DNA of 64,000 nt from [Bacteroides] pectinophilus (GTDB lineage Bacteria > Bacillota > Clostridia > Lachnospirales > Lachnospiraceae): NCBI GenBank assembly GCA_025146925.1, contig CP102260.1, forward strand, positions 201,001-265,000. The letters run 5' to 3'. Of this stretch, positions 1 to 8,657 are shown piece by piece (position 1 is the first letter of the stretch; each line of letters starts with the position of its first letter). The position numbers and the translations under genes are program-made. The notes below the pieces were generated by a model. It searched no databases. It worked only from the letters and a program-made list of their open reading frames with translations, and was not told where the DNA came from.

Positions 1-1
1 A

Positions 2-1939
2 TTTGGTGTAAAGCCATATAAGCCGTCGTCATCATATGGATATATTAAGCATAAAGATAATACAATACAGGAATTTGTAGAACGCGCACCTATAGAGGAG
101 GCTGCAGAATACACATATGACAAAGGATATCTGTGGAACAGCGGTCTGTTCGTATTCCGTGCGGGAGACTATCTTAATATGCTTGCTAACTGCAACAGAC
201 AGATGTATGACTGCTGCGTTGATGCAAGAAGAAAAGTAGTAGCTATAAGAGGCGTTGTAACATTTCCTGAGTTCATTATGGAGAAGTTCCCGGCAGGAAG
301 CATAGAGGGGACAGTGTTTGCACATCCGGACTGCACACGCGTGATTGAGATAGCATTCAAGTGGCAGGATGTAGGTAATGTTACAGATCTTACGGTAATT
401 GACGGTGTTGCAGATATCGGCAACCGGTATGTAATTGAGAACAAATGCAGCAACGTAGACATAATTAATAAGGCACAGAAGAATCTTGTAGTTGCCAATG
501 ACCTCGAGGATATCGTGGTTGTCAATACAGACGATGCCGTATATGTATCTAAGAAGGAATCTGTGGAAGATATCAAAGATATCATACGCGACAATCATGA
601 CAGATATGAACAGTATTTTGATTACAACCGCCTTTCGTACAGAGAGTGGGGAATACATGAACTCCTGACATCAGCTAACGGATATAAGGTTAAGAAGGTA
701 ACCGTATTCCCGGGAATGAGCATGAATCTTCACCAGCATGAGTTCAGAAGCGAGCACTGGTCTGTAGTTGAGGGCGTTGCGACTATTACACTCGGAACGC
801 AGGAGAGAGATTACCATAAGTTTGAGAGTGTATTCGTTCCAATAGGAATGCAGCACAAGGTTGCCAACCATACAGATAAGAATGTTGTAATAATTGAGGT
901 AGGCATAGGTGATATGCTTACAGATAACGATATGGTCAAGATATACGGACAGGACAATAATAACAGTGGTCCCGTATCGGATATAGTAAAGCTTGACCCG
1001 GCATTCAAGGATAATCTGTGGGGCGGAACCAAGCTACGTACTGTATTCGGCAAAAAATGTGACTATGATATCATTGCGGAAAGCTGGGAGTTATCGGCAC
1101 ATCCTGACGGACAGAGCAGAATAGCTGAAGGAAGATACAGAGGAATGCTCTTCAATGACTATCTGAGAAGAATAGGCAAGGAGGCACTCGGATGGAAGTG
1201 TCAGGCGCTTGACAGATTTCCGATTCTTATAAAGTTTATAGATGCAAAGCAGCCGCTGTCCGTACAGATTCACCCGGATGATGAATATGCACTTGAGGTT
1301 GAGGGTGAGTATGGTAAAAATGAAGTATGGTATATACTTGACTGCGAGCCCGGAGCAAGCCTGTATTGCGGACTTAAGAGAAAGACAACCAAGGAAGAGA
1401 TACGTGACAGAATTGCCAATAATACAATCACCGAGATTCTTAATGAAGTTAAGGTCAAGAAAGGTGATGTAGTATTTATCAAGGCAGGAACTATCCATGC
1501 AATAGGTGCCGGAATACTCATCTGTGAGATACAGCAGAATTCCAACAGCACATATCGTCTGTATGATTATGACAGGCGTGACAAATATGGCAATCTTAGG
1601 GAGCTTCATCTTGAGAAGGCACTTGATGTAGTTGATGTTGAACCATATGTGCGCAATAACAACAAGCAGGAGATTCTCGTACAGAATGATAATTACGAGA
1701 TGGAAAGGCTTGTACAGTGCAAATACTTTGAGTGCTTTAAGTATGCGGTCAAAGATGAGGCAAAGATAATGGTTGATGACGCTTCATTTATCTCAGTAAT
1801 ATTCGTAAGCGGAAGAGGCAGCATAACTGTGGATTCAAGGACTCTTGAATTCAAAGCCGGGGAGAGTTTTTTCGTTACTGCAGGTAAGAAGAACATAATC
1901 ATTCATGGAGAAAGTGAGTGCATAGTTACACATGTTTAA
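2..1939 (+). CDS. manC: Mannose-1-phosphate guanylyltransferase / two-type phosphomannose isomerase fusion (5' end outside window)
   Basis: The open frame enters from the left edge, so the N-terminal half of the nucleotidyltransferase is missing. Window residues 42-50 carry the GYLWNSGLF motif of GDP-mannose pyrophosphorylases, followed by the rest of that domain. Residues about 213-315 form the cupin of type II phosphomannose isomerase, with its metal ligands in HQHEF..EHW near 244-253. From about residue 326 a complete type I isomerase (ManA) follows, with QIHPDD near 423 and GTIHAIGAG near 498. The product should interconvert fructose-6-P and mannose-6-P and make GDP-mannose for glycan synthesis. 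Carrying both isomerase types in one chain is unusual. The stop overlaps the next start by 8 nt. Domain calls are confident; activity of both isomerase modules is inferred. Confidence 0.9.
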   Translation, partial: FGVKPYKPSSSYGYIKHKDNTIQEFVERAPIEEAAEYTYDKGYLWNSGLFVFRAGDYLNMLANCNRQMYDCCVDARRKVVAIRGVVTFPEFIMEKFPAGSIEGTVFAHPDCTRVIEIAFKWQDVGNVTDLTVIDGVADIGNRYVIENKCSNVDIINKAQKNLVVANDLEDIVVVNTDDAVYVSKKESVEDIKDIIRDNHDRYEQYFDYNRLSYREWGIHELLTSANGYKVKKVTVFPGMSMNLHQHEFRSEHWSVVEGVATITLGTQERDYHKFESVFVPIGMQHKVANHTDKNVVIIEVGIGDMLTDNDMVKIYGQDNNNSGPVSDIVKLDPAFKDNLWGGTKLRTVFGKKCDYDIIAESWELSAHPDGQSRIAEGRYRGMLFNDYLRRIGKEALGWKCQALDRFPILIKFIDAKQPLSVQIHPDDEYALEVEGEYGKNEVWYILDCEPGASLYCGLKRKTTKEEIRDRIANNTITEILNEVKVKKGDVVFIKAGTIHAIGAGILICEIQQNSNSTYRLYDYDRRDKYGNLRELHLEKALDVVDVEPYVRNNNKQEILVQNDNYEMERLVQCKYFECFKYAVKDEAKIMVDDASFISVIFVSGRGSITVDSRTLEFKAGESFFVTAGKKNIIIHGESECIVTHV

Positions 1940-4673
1940 TGGTAATCGTAAAAATGCCAGGATTTATTCATACCTGATACCACCGGTTGTTACAAGTCTT
2001 GGCATGATTCTGATTATGATAATCAAGCAGATTTATCCGTTCGGACAGATGGGCTTTGGTTATAATGACAATATGCATCAGGTTGTACCGATGTACAGCC
2101 TTATTTGGGATGTCCTGCATGGCAGGGCATCTTCTGTTTATAGTCTTCAGATGGGAATGGGAACTGATCTGTCGGCAATGAAATCGGTATTTTCAATGTC
2201 AAGCCCATTCAATCTGCTGTTATATCTTGTGCCGAGAAGCCATATACTGGGATTTATTCCGGTAATGACAATAATAAAGATGGCGTGCATGTCGGTTGCA
2301 ATGTACTTCTTTCTGAATCATGACAAGAGATTCTCGGGAACGCCATATTCATTCAAGGCATTATTTTCAATAATGTATTCCTTCAGCGGATATGTTCTTT
2401 TGTATGCTTCATGTTTCTCACCATGGATGGACGTTGCAGCAGTATTTCCGCTCTTTATGCTTGCATATAATAAGATGCAGGAGGGCGGAGGCAGGCTGTT
2501 TTACATAATAATGACGGCAGTCATGCTGATTATGAATAGCGGACTTGGAATGATGGCATTGTTATATGCCGGCATAATTACGGGAATATATGCAATCGTT
2601 GTAATCGGAATGCGCAGAGACCTTAGGCTTAATGAAAAGGCTTATGCCGCAGGCAGGCTTGTTGGCGGAATAACAGTGTCAACACTTGCCGGTGCCGGGC
2701 TCGCGGCGTTTGCAGTACTGCCTTGTGCGATAAAGATGTGGGAAGGCAGTCAGGCAGCAGGACGGAGCATATGGACGAAGTATTACGAGACGATAACATC
2801 GGAGCTGTATGTCTCACAGCTTGGAATATTCCAGCACTTTATGATTCTGTATGGGATGTCATTTGCATTTGCAATGATTATTATAGGAGTTATTAAGTAC
2901 AAGAAGGAAGTACGCATAACAAGATATATGCTTATCTCGCTTTTGATAACGCTGATTCCTCTTATTATTGATAAGACGGAAAGAATATGGAATCTTAAGG
3001 AGTACTCGGGATACAGCGTCCATTTTGGATTTATAACTGCATTTGCTGTTATAAGTACCGGTGCATATTTTGCCGGCAAGCCGCTCAATATAGAGAAAAC
3101 CGGAAAAAAGAATACGGAGTACAATGTTGAAGCAGTGTTTGAACCGCTTGAGAGGCTTGTTTATCTGCTTGCAGGAATGGTGCAGTGTGCAATATGGGCA
3201 TATATATATAATAAGCTTGAGCTTAATGAGACATTTCACGCGCTTTTGTATTTTGTCTTTGTATTCATGGTGATGCTGGTGTTTAATATAGCGGTCTGCC
3301 TGATTAACAAAAGGGTATTCTGCGCAAAATGCTGTTATGTAACTGTTGCAATAGAGATTTTTGCCGGTGCATATGCAATGATAGGAACGCCGCGATTCTA
3401 TGATTTCAGTTCGGAGCAGAGTGCCAACTATGCGATTCAGGCGGTCAGTGCAGCTAACGGTCTGGATGTAAGCTCATCATCCACAGATGGAATCAGGAGT
3501 CCGGATATGAGCCTTGGAACGAATTATTCAACGGTATTTCAGAGACCTACGGTTTCAAGCGATTTTGACTCATATTGCAGGAATGGAATGGCGGAGAAGC
3601 TGGGATACGGAGTGTATAATAAGACAAATGCAGATGTCGGCGGAACTGTATTCTCAGATGCGGTTCTTCACATAACACAGATTGTAAGCAGGGCAGATGA
3701 AGACACGGCTTTGTATAAGAATCTGAATGAATATGACGGATTCAGATTATATGATTCCATATATACACTGCCATATGCCATGACGGTGGTTCCGGATATT
3801 GAAGGTTATGAGATATCACATTCATATGACAGCTGGATAGACAGTAATAATGTTATCTATCGTGCGATAACCGGAAGAGACGAGGACATAGTATCAGAAG
3901 CGCATATTACAGAATCAGATTCCGGCAGTTACACAGTCAGTATTGACGGAAGGAAGGCATTGTATATAAGACTGGATACGGATATTCCCGTAAATGTATC
4001 CGCAAACGGTAATGTTACGGCAGTCCCAAAGGCGGGAGCGCTTAATAATACGCTGTACGGACCTGACGACAGCCCGCGGCTTCTTTATCTTGGCATATTT
4101 GAGAATGAAGAAGTTGCAATAGCGGTTAATGATATGGCAGGTAATGATGCAATTCCGGATATTGCCGGTATTGATGCAGGCGTGCTTGATATGGGACGCC
4201 TTTCAGTAGTATGTAATATGATGAAAAGCAATAAAGGACTTAGTGCATCATTATACAGAGTCAAGCACGGCAATGAGATTAAGATTATTGCCAATGCACA
4301 GGATGGAAGGAGCATGCTTTTGCTGCCGGTCAGATATGATGATAACTGGGATGCAGAGACTAACGGAAACAGTACTTCAATCGTACCGGTTGCCGGAGGA
4401 ATGATGATGGGGGTAATGCTTGAGAATGGCAATAATACCATTGAGATGACATTTACTCCGGCTGGAACACAGACCGGAATGGCAGTAAGTGTATTTACAT
4501 TCCTGATTCTTGTAGCAGCATGTTCATTTGCATCGCAGAGAGAGATTAGCATAAGCCATGAGCTGAGCAGGACATTTGCGGTTGTGTTTATCATTATGTG
4601 GGTACTGTTTGTGATTGCAATGTTTGTGGTGCCTTTTGTGGCAACAGTGGTGAAGCTGATAGCAGAAGTGTAA
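1932..4673 (+). CDS. YfhO-like polytopic membrane protein
   Basis: A 913-residue protein with many hydrophobic segments. The N-terminal stretch (PFG..., a Q/Y-rich loop, LGMG-type glycine motif, then SPFNLL near residue 95) matches the bacterial YfhO membrane protein family, thought to act as glycosyltransferase-like enzymes in cell-surface glycan or teichoic acid decoration. About 12 membrane helices fill residues 15-480. A large extracytoplasmic domain spans roughly 490-840, and a final helix pair lies near 850-910. It overlaps the GDP-mannose gene by 8 nt, so the two are probably translationally coupled and may serve the same surface-sugar pathway. The substrate cannot be read from the sequence. 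Confidence 0.8.
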   Translation: MFNGNRKNARIYSYLIPPVVTSLGMILIMIIKQIYPFGQMGFGYNDNMHQVVPMYSLIWDVLHGRASSVYSLQMGMGTDLSAMKSVFSMSSPFNLLLYLVPRSHILGFIPVMTIIKMACMSVAMYFFLNHDKRFSGTPYSFKALFSIMYSFSGYVLLYASCFSPWMDVAAVFPLFMLAYNKMQEGGGRLFYIIMTAVMLIMNSGLGMMALLYAGIITGIYAIVVIGMRRDLRLNEKAYAAGRLVGGITVSTLAGAGLAAFAVLPCAIKMWEGSQAAGRSIWTKYYETITSELYVSQLGIFQHFMILYGMSFAFAMIIIGVIKYKKEVRITRYMLISLLITLIPLIIDKTERIWNLKEYSGYSVHFGFITAFAVISTGAYFAGKPLNIEKTGKKNTEYNVEAVFEPLERLVYLLAGMVQCAIWAYIYNKLELNETFHALLYFVFVFMVMLVFNIAVCLINKRVFCAKCCYVTVAIEIFAGAYAMIGTPRFYDFSSEQSANYAIQAVSAANGLDVSSSSTDGIRSPDMSLGTNYSTVFQRPTVSSDFDSYCRNGMAEKLGYGVYNKTNADVGGTVFSDAVLHITQIVSRADEDTALYKNLNEYDGFRLYDSIYTLPYAMTVVPDIEGYEISHSYDSWIDSNNVIYRAITGRDEDIVSEAHITESDSGSYTVSIDGRKALYIRLDTDIPVNVSANGNVTAVPKAGALNNTLYGPDDSPRLLYLGIFENEEVAIAVNDMAGNDAIPDIAGIDAGVLDMGRLSVVCNMMKSNKGLSASLYRVKHGNEIKIIANAQDGRSMLLLPVRYDDNWDAETNGNSTSIVPVAGGMMMGVMLENGNNTIEMTFTPAGTQTGMAVSVFTFLILVAACSFASQREISISHELSRTFAVVFIIMWVLFVIAMFVVPFVATVVKLIAEV

Positions 4674-4708
4674 TGAATGTAGTATAAATATGAAGTAATA
4701 TAAATATG

Positions 4709-4761
4709 AAAACTGCCGTAATACAGTGGCGATAATAACGCACTTGTATAACGGCAGTTTT
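4709..4761. terminator. Bidirectional hairpin terminator between convergent genes
   Basis: An 11-bp inverted repeat (AAAACTGCCGT at 4709-4719, its complement at 4751-4761) lies between the end of the YfhO-like gene and the convergent prs gene. The arms begin with A and end with T runs, so the hairpin could stop transcription from either side. The 31-nt loop is long for an intrinsic terminator. Confidence 0.55.
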
Positions 4762-4804
4762 ATTCATCTGATATAATTATTAATATTTGTTGACAGAAAG
4801 AATA

Positions 4805-6001
4805 TTAATGCTTGTGAGCTTCGTTATACTCATTAACTCTCTTCTGGATTCTCTCAACAGGGTTAAGAATATCGCTGATAGAAGCATCGTGGTTAAGTGT
4901 ATCGATAAGAAGAGCGATATACTTACTCATATCAACATTGATATACCAAGGCTTTGTAAGAAGCTGCTCCGGCTGGTATACAAGGTTAGTTGTGAGAATG
5001 TGGTCAATAATACCATTCTCATAAGCTTCATCAATCTTCTTGAATCCGTTAGTGAACAGACCGAATGTAGCACATGCGAATACACGTCTTGCCTTGCGGC
5101 GCTTAAGCTCTGTTGCAACGTCAAGAATACTGTCACCTGATGAAATCATATCATCAATGATGATAACATCCTTGCCCTCAACATCTGAGCCAAGGAACTC
5201 ATGAGCAACGATAGGATTACGTCCGTTAACGATTCTTGTGTAGTCACGTCTCTTATAGAACATACCCATATCAATTCCAAGTACGTTGGCAAAATATACT
5301 GCGCGGCTCATACCACCCTCATCAGGGCTGATAATCATCATGTGATCAGAATCAATCTGAAGGTCATCAATTCCGAGAAGCAGGTACTTAATGAATTGGT
5401 AAGTAGCCTGTACTGATTCGAAACCGTTAAGAGGAATAGCATTCTGTACACGTGGGTCATGTGCATCAAATGTAATTATGTTATCAACACCCATGCTCGT
5501 AAGCTCCTGAAGTGCAAGTGCACAGTCAAGAGACTCACGGCTTGAACGTCTGTGCTGACGGCTCTCATAAAGGAAAGGCATGATTACGTTAATTCTCTTA
5601 GCCTTACCGCCGCAGGCAGCAATAATTCTCTTAACATCCTGATAGTGGTCATCAGGAGACATATGATTAATGTTGCCGCTGAGTGAATATGTGAGGCTGT
5701 AGTTGCAGACATCAACCATGATATAGATATCGTAACCTCTTACAGTCTCGTTAATCTCGCCCTTGCCTTCACCTGAACCAAAACGTGGAGTCTTGGCATC
5801 TATGATGTAGGAGTCCCTTCTGTAACCTGTGAAAGCGAGAGTACCTGTGTGCTCATTCTCGCGCTGCTCTCTCCACTGTACGAGATAGTTGTTAACCTTC
5901 TCGCCAAGTGACTGGCAGCTGACTGTTGGGATTATACCCAGAGCACCAACAGGGATAGTTTCTGTGTGACGTTCGTCGCGTGGCATGTGTTTGTCCTCCA
6001 T
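4805..6001 (-). CDS. prs: Ribose-phosphate pyrophosphokinase (PRPP synthase)
   Basis: A 398-residue member of the PRPP synthetase family, which makes 5-phosphoribosyl-1-pyrophosphate from ribose-5-P and ATP for nucleotide, histidine and tryptophan synthesis. The PRPP-binding signature DVIIIDDMISSGDS is near residue 290, and the family motifs R..RRSSRES and TFDAHDPR are present. It is about 80 residues longer than typical 315-residue enzymes, mostly through an N-terminal extension. The chosen ATG is preceded by a GGAGG-type site (CATGGAGGACAA). It is monocistronic between a convergent neighbour and the primosome genes. Confidence 0.92.
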   Translation of the reverse strand: MEDKHMPRDERHTETIPVGALGIIPTVSCQSLGEKVNNYLVQWREQRENEHTGTLAFTGYRRDSYIIDAKTPRFGSGEGKGEINETVRGYDIYIMVDVCNYSLTYSLSGNINHMSPDDHYQDVKRIIAACGGKAKRINVIMPFLYESRQHRRSSRESLDCALALQELTSMGVDNIITFDAHDPRVQNAIPLNGFESVQATYQFIKYLLLGIDDLQIDSDHMMIISPDEGGMSRAVYFANVLGIDMGMFYKRRDYTRIVNGRNPIVAHEFLGSDVEGKDVIIIDDMISSGDSILDVATELKRRKARRVFACATFGLFTNGFKKIDEAYENGIIDHILTTNLVYQPEQLLTKPWYINVDMSKYIALLIDTLNHDASISDILNPVERIQKRVNEYNEAHKH

Positions 6002-6127
6002 GTGAAATGTAAATATTAGTGTTATTATAATTTAAAGATGCAAAAAAGCATACATCATTAATATTATCATATTGGCAGTATAAGTCAATAGCAGTATAAA
6101 TAAGCAGTATAAATCAATATCAGGCTA

Positions 6128-7123
6128 TTAGCGGCCTGTGTTAAGCTGCCTGCTGCGCTTCTGGAGACGTATATCCTTTCCGAATACCTTAAGGATTGTG
6201 TATGTACTTGTTATTCTCGACATAAGGCGTTCAGAATATACACTGCTAAGCTCTCCAAGGCTCAGGTTGGTAGATATTATCGTGGCCCTGCGCTTGAGCA
6301 TGCGTTCGTTAATACAGTAGAACAGCTTCGAGTTGGTAAATGAATTGGAAAGCTCAGTTCCAAGGTCATCTATTATAAGAAGGTCACAGTCGAGAATATA
6401 CTCAACGGCAGTACCTTCGTCATCATCCTCATCATTAAAATTGCCAAATGCATCAAACAGTTCAACGGCAGTGAGATAGATTACGCTGTGTGATGAATCA
6501 AGAAGCTCCTTGGCAATACAGTTGGAGAGAAATGTCTTGCCGACACCAGGGGCTCCGTATATAAGAAGATTATGGAAGCCCTTGTCAAAATCATTAATAA
6601 ACTGGCGGCATATCGACATTACATTCTTCATATTATCATAAGAAGAAAGTCCGGTAGTCTTATCAATATCGGTCTTAGAATACCAGTCAAATGAAAAGGT
6701 TCCGAAATTCTCGGAAGCAACAATGTTCTTGAGGTTTGAACGCATGTAAAACATGTCCACAACCTTTTTCTTAAAACATGCGCACTGTCTGCCATCTGCA
6801 AGCCCGGTATCGTGGCAGACAGGACAGTCATATATCGGAGCAAGATAATCCTTAGGAAAGCCTGATACTGCAAGCAGACGCTCATGTTCATTATTAAGCC
6901 TCGCAAGCTCGCGCCTGTATTCTTCCATTGCACCTTCGTCACCGCGTATTATAATAGGTGCACTTCTTGCGGAGAGGTCTATTATCTCGTTCTCAATCTC
7001 AGGTATACGCGGGCATGCCGCATAGACTTCTTCAACGCGTTCATCATGAATGCGACGGTTGCGCGTCTGTATATTGCCATATATTCTCATTATTGCGTCA
7101 TGCTGCGAATTGGTAAGTGACAT
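6128..7123 (-). CDS. DnaI/DnaC-like helicase loader ATPase
   Basis: A 331-residue AAA+ ATPase of the DnaC/DnaI family. A coiled-coil-like N-terminus is followed by a zinc-binding cluster (C100, C103, C114, C116). The Walker A box GAPGVGKT is at 190-197 and Walker B LLIIDDLG near 253-260, with a sensor-like STNLS downstream. These proteins load the replicative helicase DnaB at origins or restart sites. The start has an AGGAGG site directly upstream. It lies 23 nt downstream of a DnaD-domain gene, as expected for a primosome operon. Confidence 0.88.
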   Translation of the reverse strand: MSLTNSQHDAIMRIYGNIQTRNRRIHDERVEEVYAACPRIPEIENEIIDLSARSAPIIIRGDEGAMEEYRRELARLNNEHERLLAVSGFPKDYLAPIYDCPVCHDTGLADGRQCACFKKKVVDMFYMRSNLKNIVASENFGTFSFDWYSKTDIDKTTGLSSYDNMKNVMSICRQFINDFDKGFHNLLIYGAPGVGKTFLSNCIAKELLDSSHSVIYLTAVELFDAFGNFNDEDDDEGTAVEYILDCDLLIIDDLGTELSNSFTNSKLFYCINERMLKRRATIISTNLSLGELSSVYSERLMSRITSTYTILKVFGKDIRLQKRSRQLNTGR

Positions 7124-7146
7124 ATGTCCTCCTGCTTATATCCTGT

Positions 7147-8352
7147 TTAAACAAGCTCGCGGCTTACAAACTGTGTCTCAAGCTCATCGTAATTATAATC
7201 TCTTTGTGAGAAATTGTTAAATCTGTTATTGCCGGCAGACTTGCTTCTTGAGGCCTGTCCCGTGGAATTACCGGCAGATGCAGCAGAGGCCTTACGTGTC
7301 TTGTCATACTCGGCGTCAAGAGCCTTAATGTCATCAACGGACTTTATGCGGCGTTCATTCCACTGTGTGAGAATAGAATCGGCATATTCAAAGCTTGGCT
7401 GATGTGTAGACTTAATTGTACGGCTGCATGCTTCTACAATTATATCAGTGTTAAAGCCGTATGTTTCACGCCACTTGCGGATATAATCGCGCTCAACTTT
7501 GGCGGCGCTGCGTCCTGTTATTCCGAATGCATTCATAACGGCAAACATGTCCTCGGACTTACTGTCAGAATATTCCCTCGCCTCTTTAAGAGATGATATA
7601 CCATGTTCAGCCCAGTCAATCGCAACCTTCTCTATATAGCGCATACTTCTGTGTTCCTTGGAAATGCAGTATTCAAGAAGATATTCTATTACATCGGCAG
7701 ACATCTTCAAAGTATCGTAGAAGAAAATCATCGAATTAGTCTCAGTTGCTGTAAGCGTCTTGCCAAGATACATCTGGGCAATATAGAGAAGCTGGCTTAA
7801 CTCTTCATTGGCAGCAAATTCCTTAAGCTGTGCTGCCGTATATGAAGGCTTCTCAGGAACAGATGCTTCAGGAACAGACACTTCGGGAGCTGATATCATT
7901 GCAGCCGGAGCAGTTGTCTGGCTGGTCACCGCTGTCTCATTGGCAGCAGTGCCGAAAGTGTCTTCAACGGACATTGTAATATCTGCAAGTGTGATGCCTG
8001 TCAGTTCACCGTCGGATGCTCCGCTGCCTGATGAAGCATTAGCATATGTAAGAATCAGAAGACCTTCATTCTCCCAGTACTTAAGTGCACGCATAACATC
8101 GTTCTCAGTAAGATTAAGCCTGTCTGCAAGAAAAGAGACGCAGAAGCAGTCATCACTGCCTGAGTATGAAGCACAGCCATTCTTAAGAACATCACATGCA
8201 GCGGCTGGTGTGCCTGAGCCAAGACATCTCAATATATATAAGTATATCTTAACGAATTCACCACTTGCCTTAGGCATGTAATTATCTAAAAAATAGTCAG
8301 GTACAAGTGTGTAATTAAGCGTAATTCTGGATTGTAAAGTAAGTGGTCTCAT
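7147..8352 (-). CDS. DnaD/DnaB-type primosomal protein
   Basis: A 401-residue protein whose middle and C-terminal parts resemble the DnaD/DnaB replication-initiation family. An N-terminal winged-helix-like region (near 80-110) is followed by a low-complexity Ala/Ser/Pro/Val linker (about 145-175). The DnaD-like helical domain is near 175-260, with the motif YIEKVAIDWAEHGI, and a second copy-like helical segment spans about 265-330. It should help recruit helicase and loader to DNA remodelled by DnaA. It sits immediately upstream of the DnaI-like loader, and its own upstream region carries a DnaA-box cluster. Confidence 0.85.
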   Translation of the reverse strand: MRPLTLQSRITLNYTLVPDYFLDNYMPKASGEFVKIYLYILRCLGSGTPAAACDVLKNGCASYSGSDDCFCVSFLADRLNLTENDVMRALKYWENEGLLILTYANASSGSGASDGELTGITLADITMSVEDTFGTAANETAVTSQTTAPAAMISAPEVSVPEASVPEKPSYTAAQLKEFAANEELSQLLYIAQMYLGKTLTATETNSMIFFYDTLKMSADVIEYLLEYCISKEHRSMRYIEKVAIDWAEHGISSLKEAREYSDSKSEDMFAVMNAFGITGRSAAKVERDYIRKWRETYGFNTDIIVEACSRTIKSTHQPSFEYADSILTQWNERRIKSVDDIKALDAEYDKTRKASAASAGNSTGQASRSKSAGNNRFNNFSQRDYNYDELETQFVSRELV

Positions 8353-8399
8353 GATGTAAATTCCTCAATGCTATATTTGATGAACGTATAATAGCACAC

Positions 8400-8600
8400 T
8401 GTGGAAAAAAAGAAAATAGGGGCACTTATCCACCATTAACAGCAGAAAAATTGTGGATAATGTGGATAACTCCGTGGAAAGTTTGCAAAAATGCCAAAAT
8501 ACTTGATAAAAATGATAAAAAAGTAATGCACATTTTGTGTGCAAAAAAAATGCATCAAATGTGTAAATATATTGTAAAAAATTGTGGAAGTTGTGGATAA
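8400..8600. promoter_or_regulatory. Cluster of DnaA boxes upstream of the primosome operon
   Basis: Three exact copies of TGTGGATAA (complement of the DnaA consensus TTATCCACA) lie at 8452-8460, 8461-8469 and 8592-8600; the first two abut head to tail. A near match in the opposite direction, TTATCCACC, is at 8426-8434, and TGTGGAAAA is at 8400-8408. Very A/T-rich DNA fills 8480-8590. The 305-bp gap between the DnaD-type gene and murC holds no convincing gene. The cluster could let DnaA regulate the primosome operon, or titrate DnaA. Confidence 0.7.
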
Positions 8601-8626
8601 GTACGTGGATGAAAAAGCATAAAAAA

Positions 8627-8652
8627 ATACCAAGCCCCGCAAGGCTTGGTAT
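8627..8652 (-). terminator. Intrinsic terminator of murC
   Basis: A perfect 10-bp stem (ATACCAAGCC / GGCTTGGTAT) with a 6-nt loop begins just after the murC stop. Read on the minus strand it is followed by a run of T (complement of 8621-8627), which is the classic intrinsic terminator form. Confidence 0.9.
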
Positions 8653-8657
8653 TATGG

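Noticed and set aside
2859-3239. Minus-strand frames inside the YfhO-like gene
   Set aside because: Antisense shadows; the plus-strand gene is continuous and matches its family.
8400-8600. DnaA boxes considered as the chromosomal origin
   Set aside because: No dnaA, dnaN, rpmH or recF nearby; regulation or titration is more likely.
8436-8642. A 68-residue minus-strand frame between the DnaD-type gene and murC
   Set aside because: Phe/Tyr-rich low complexity, overlaps the DnaA-box cluster and the murC terminator, no ribosome site.
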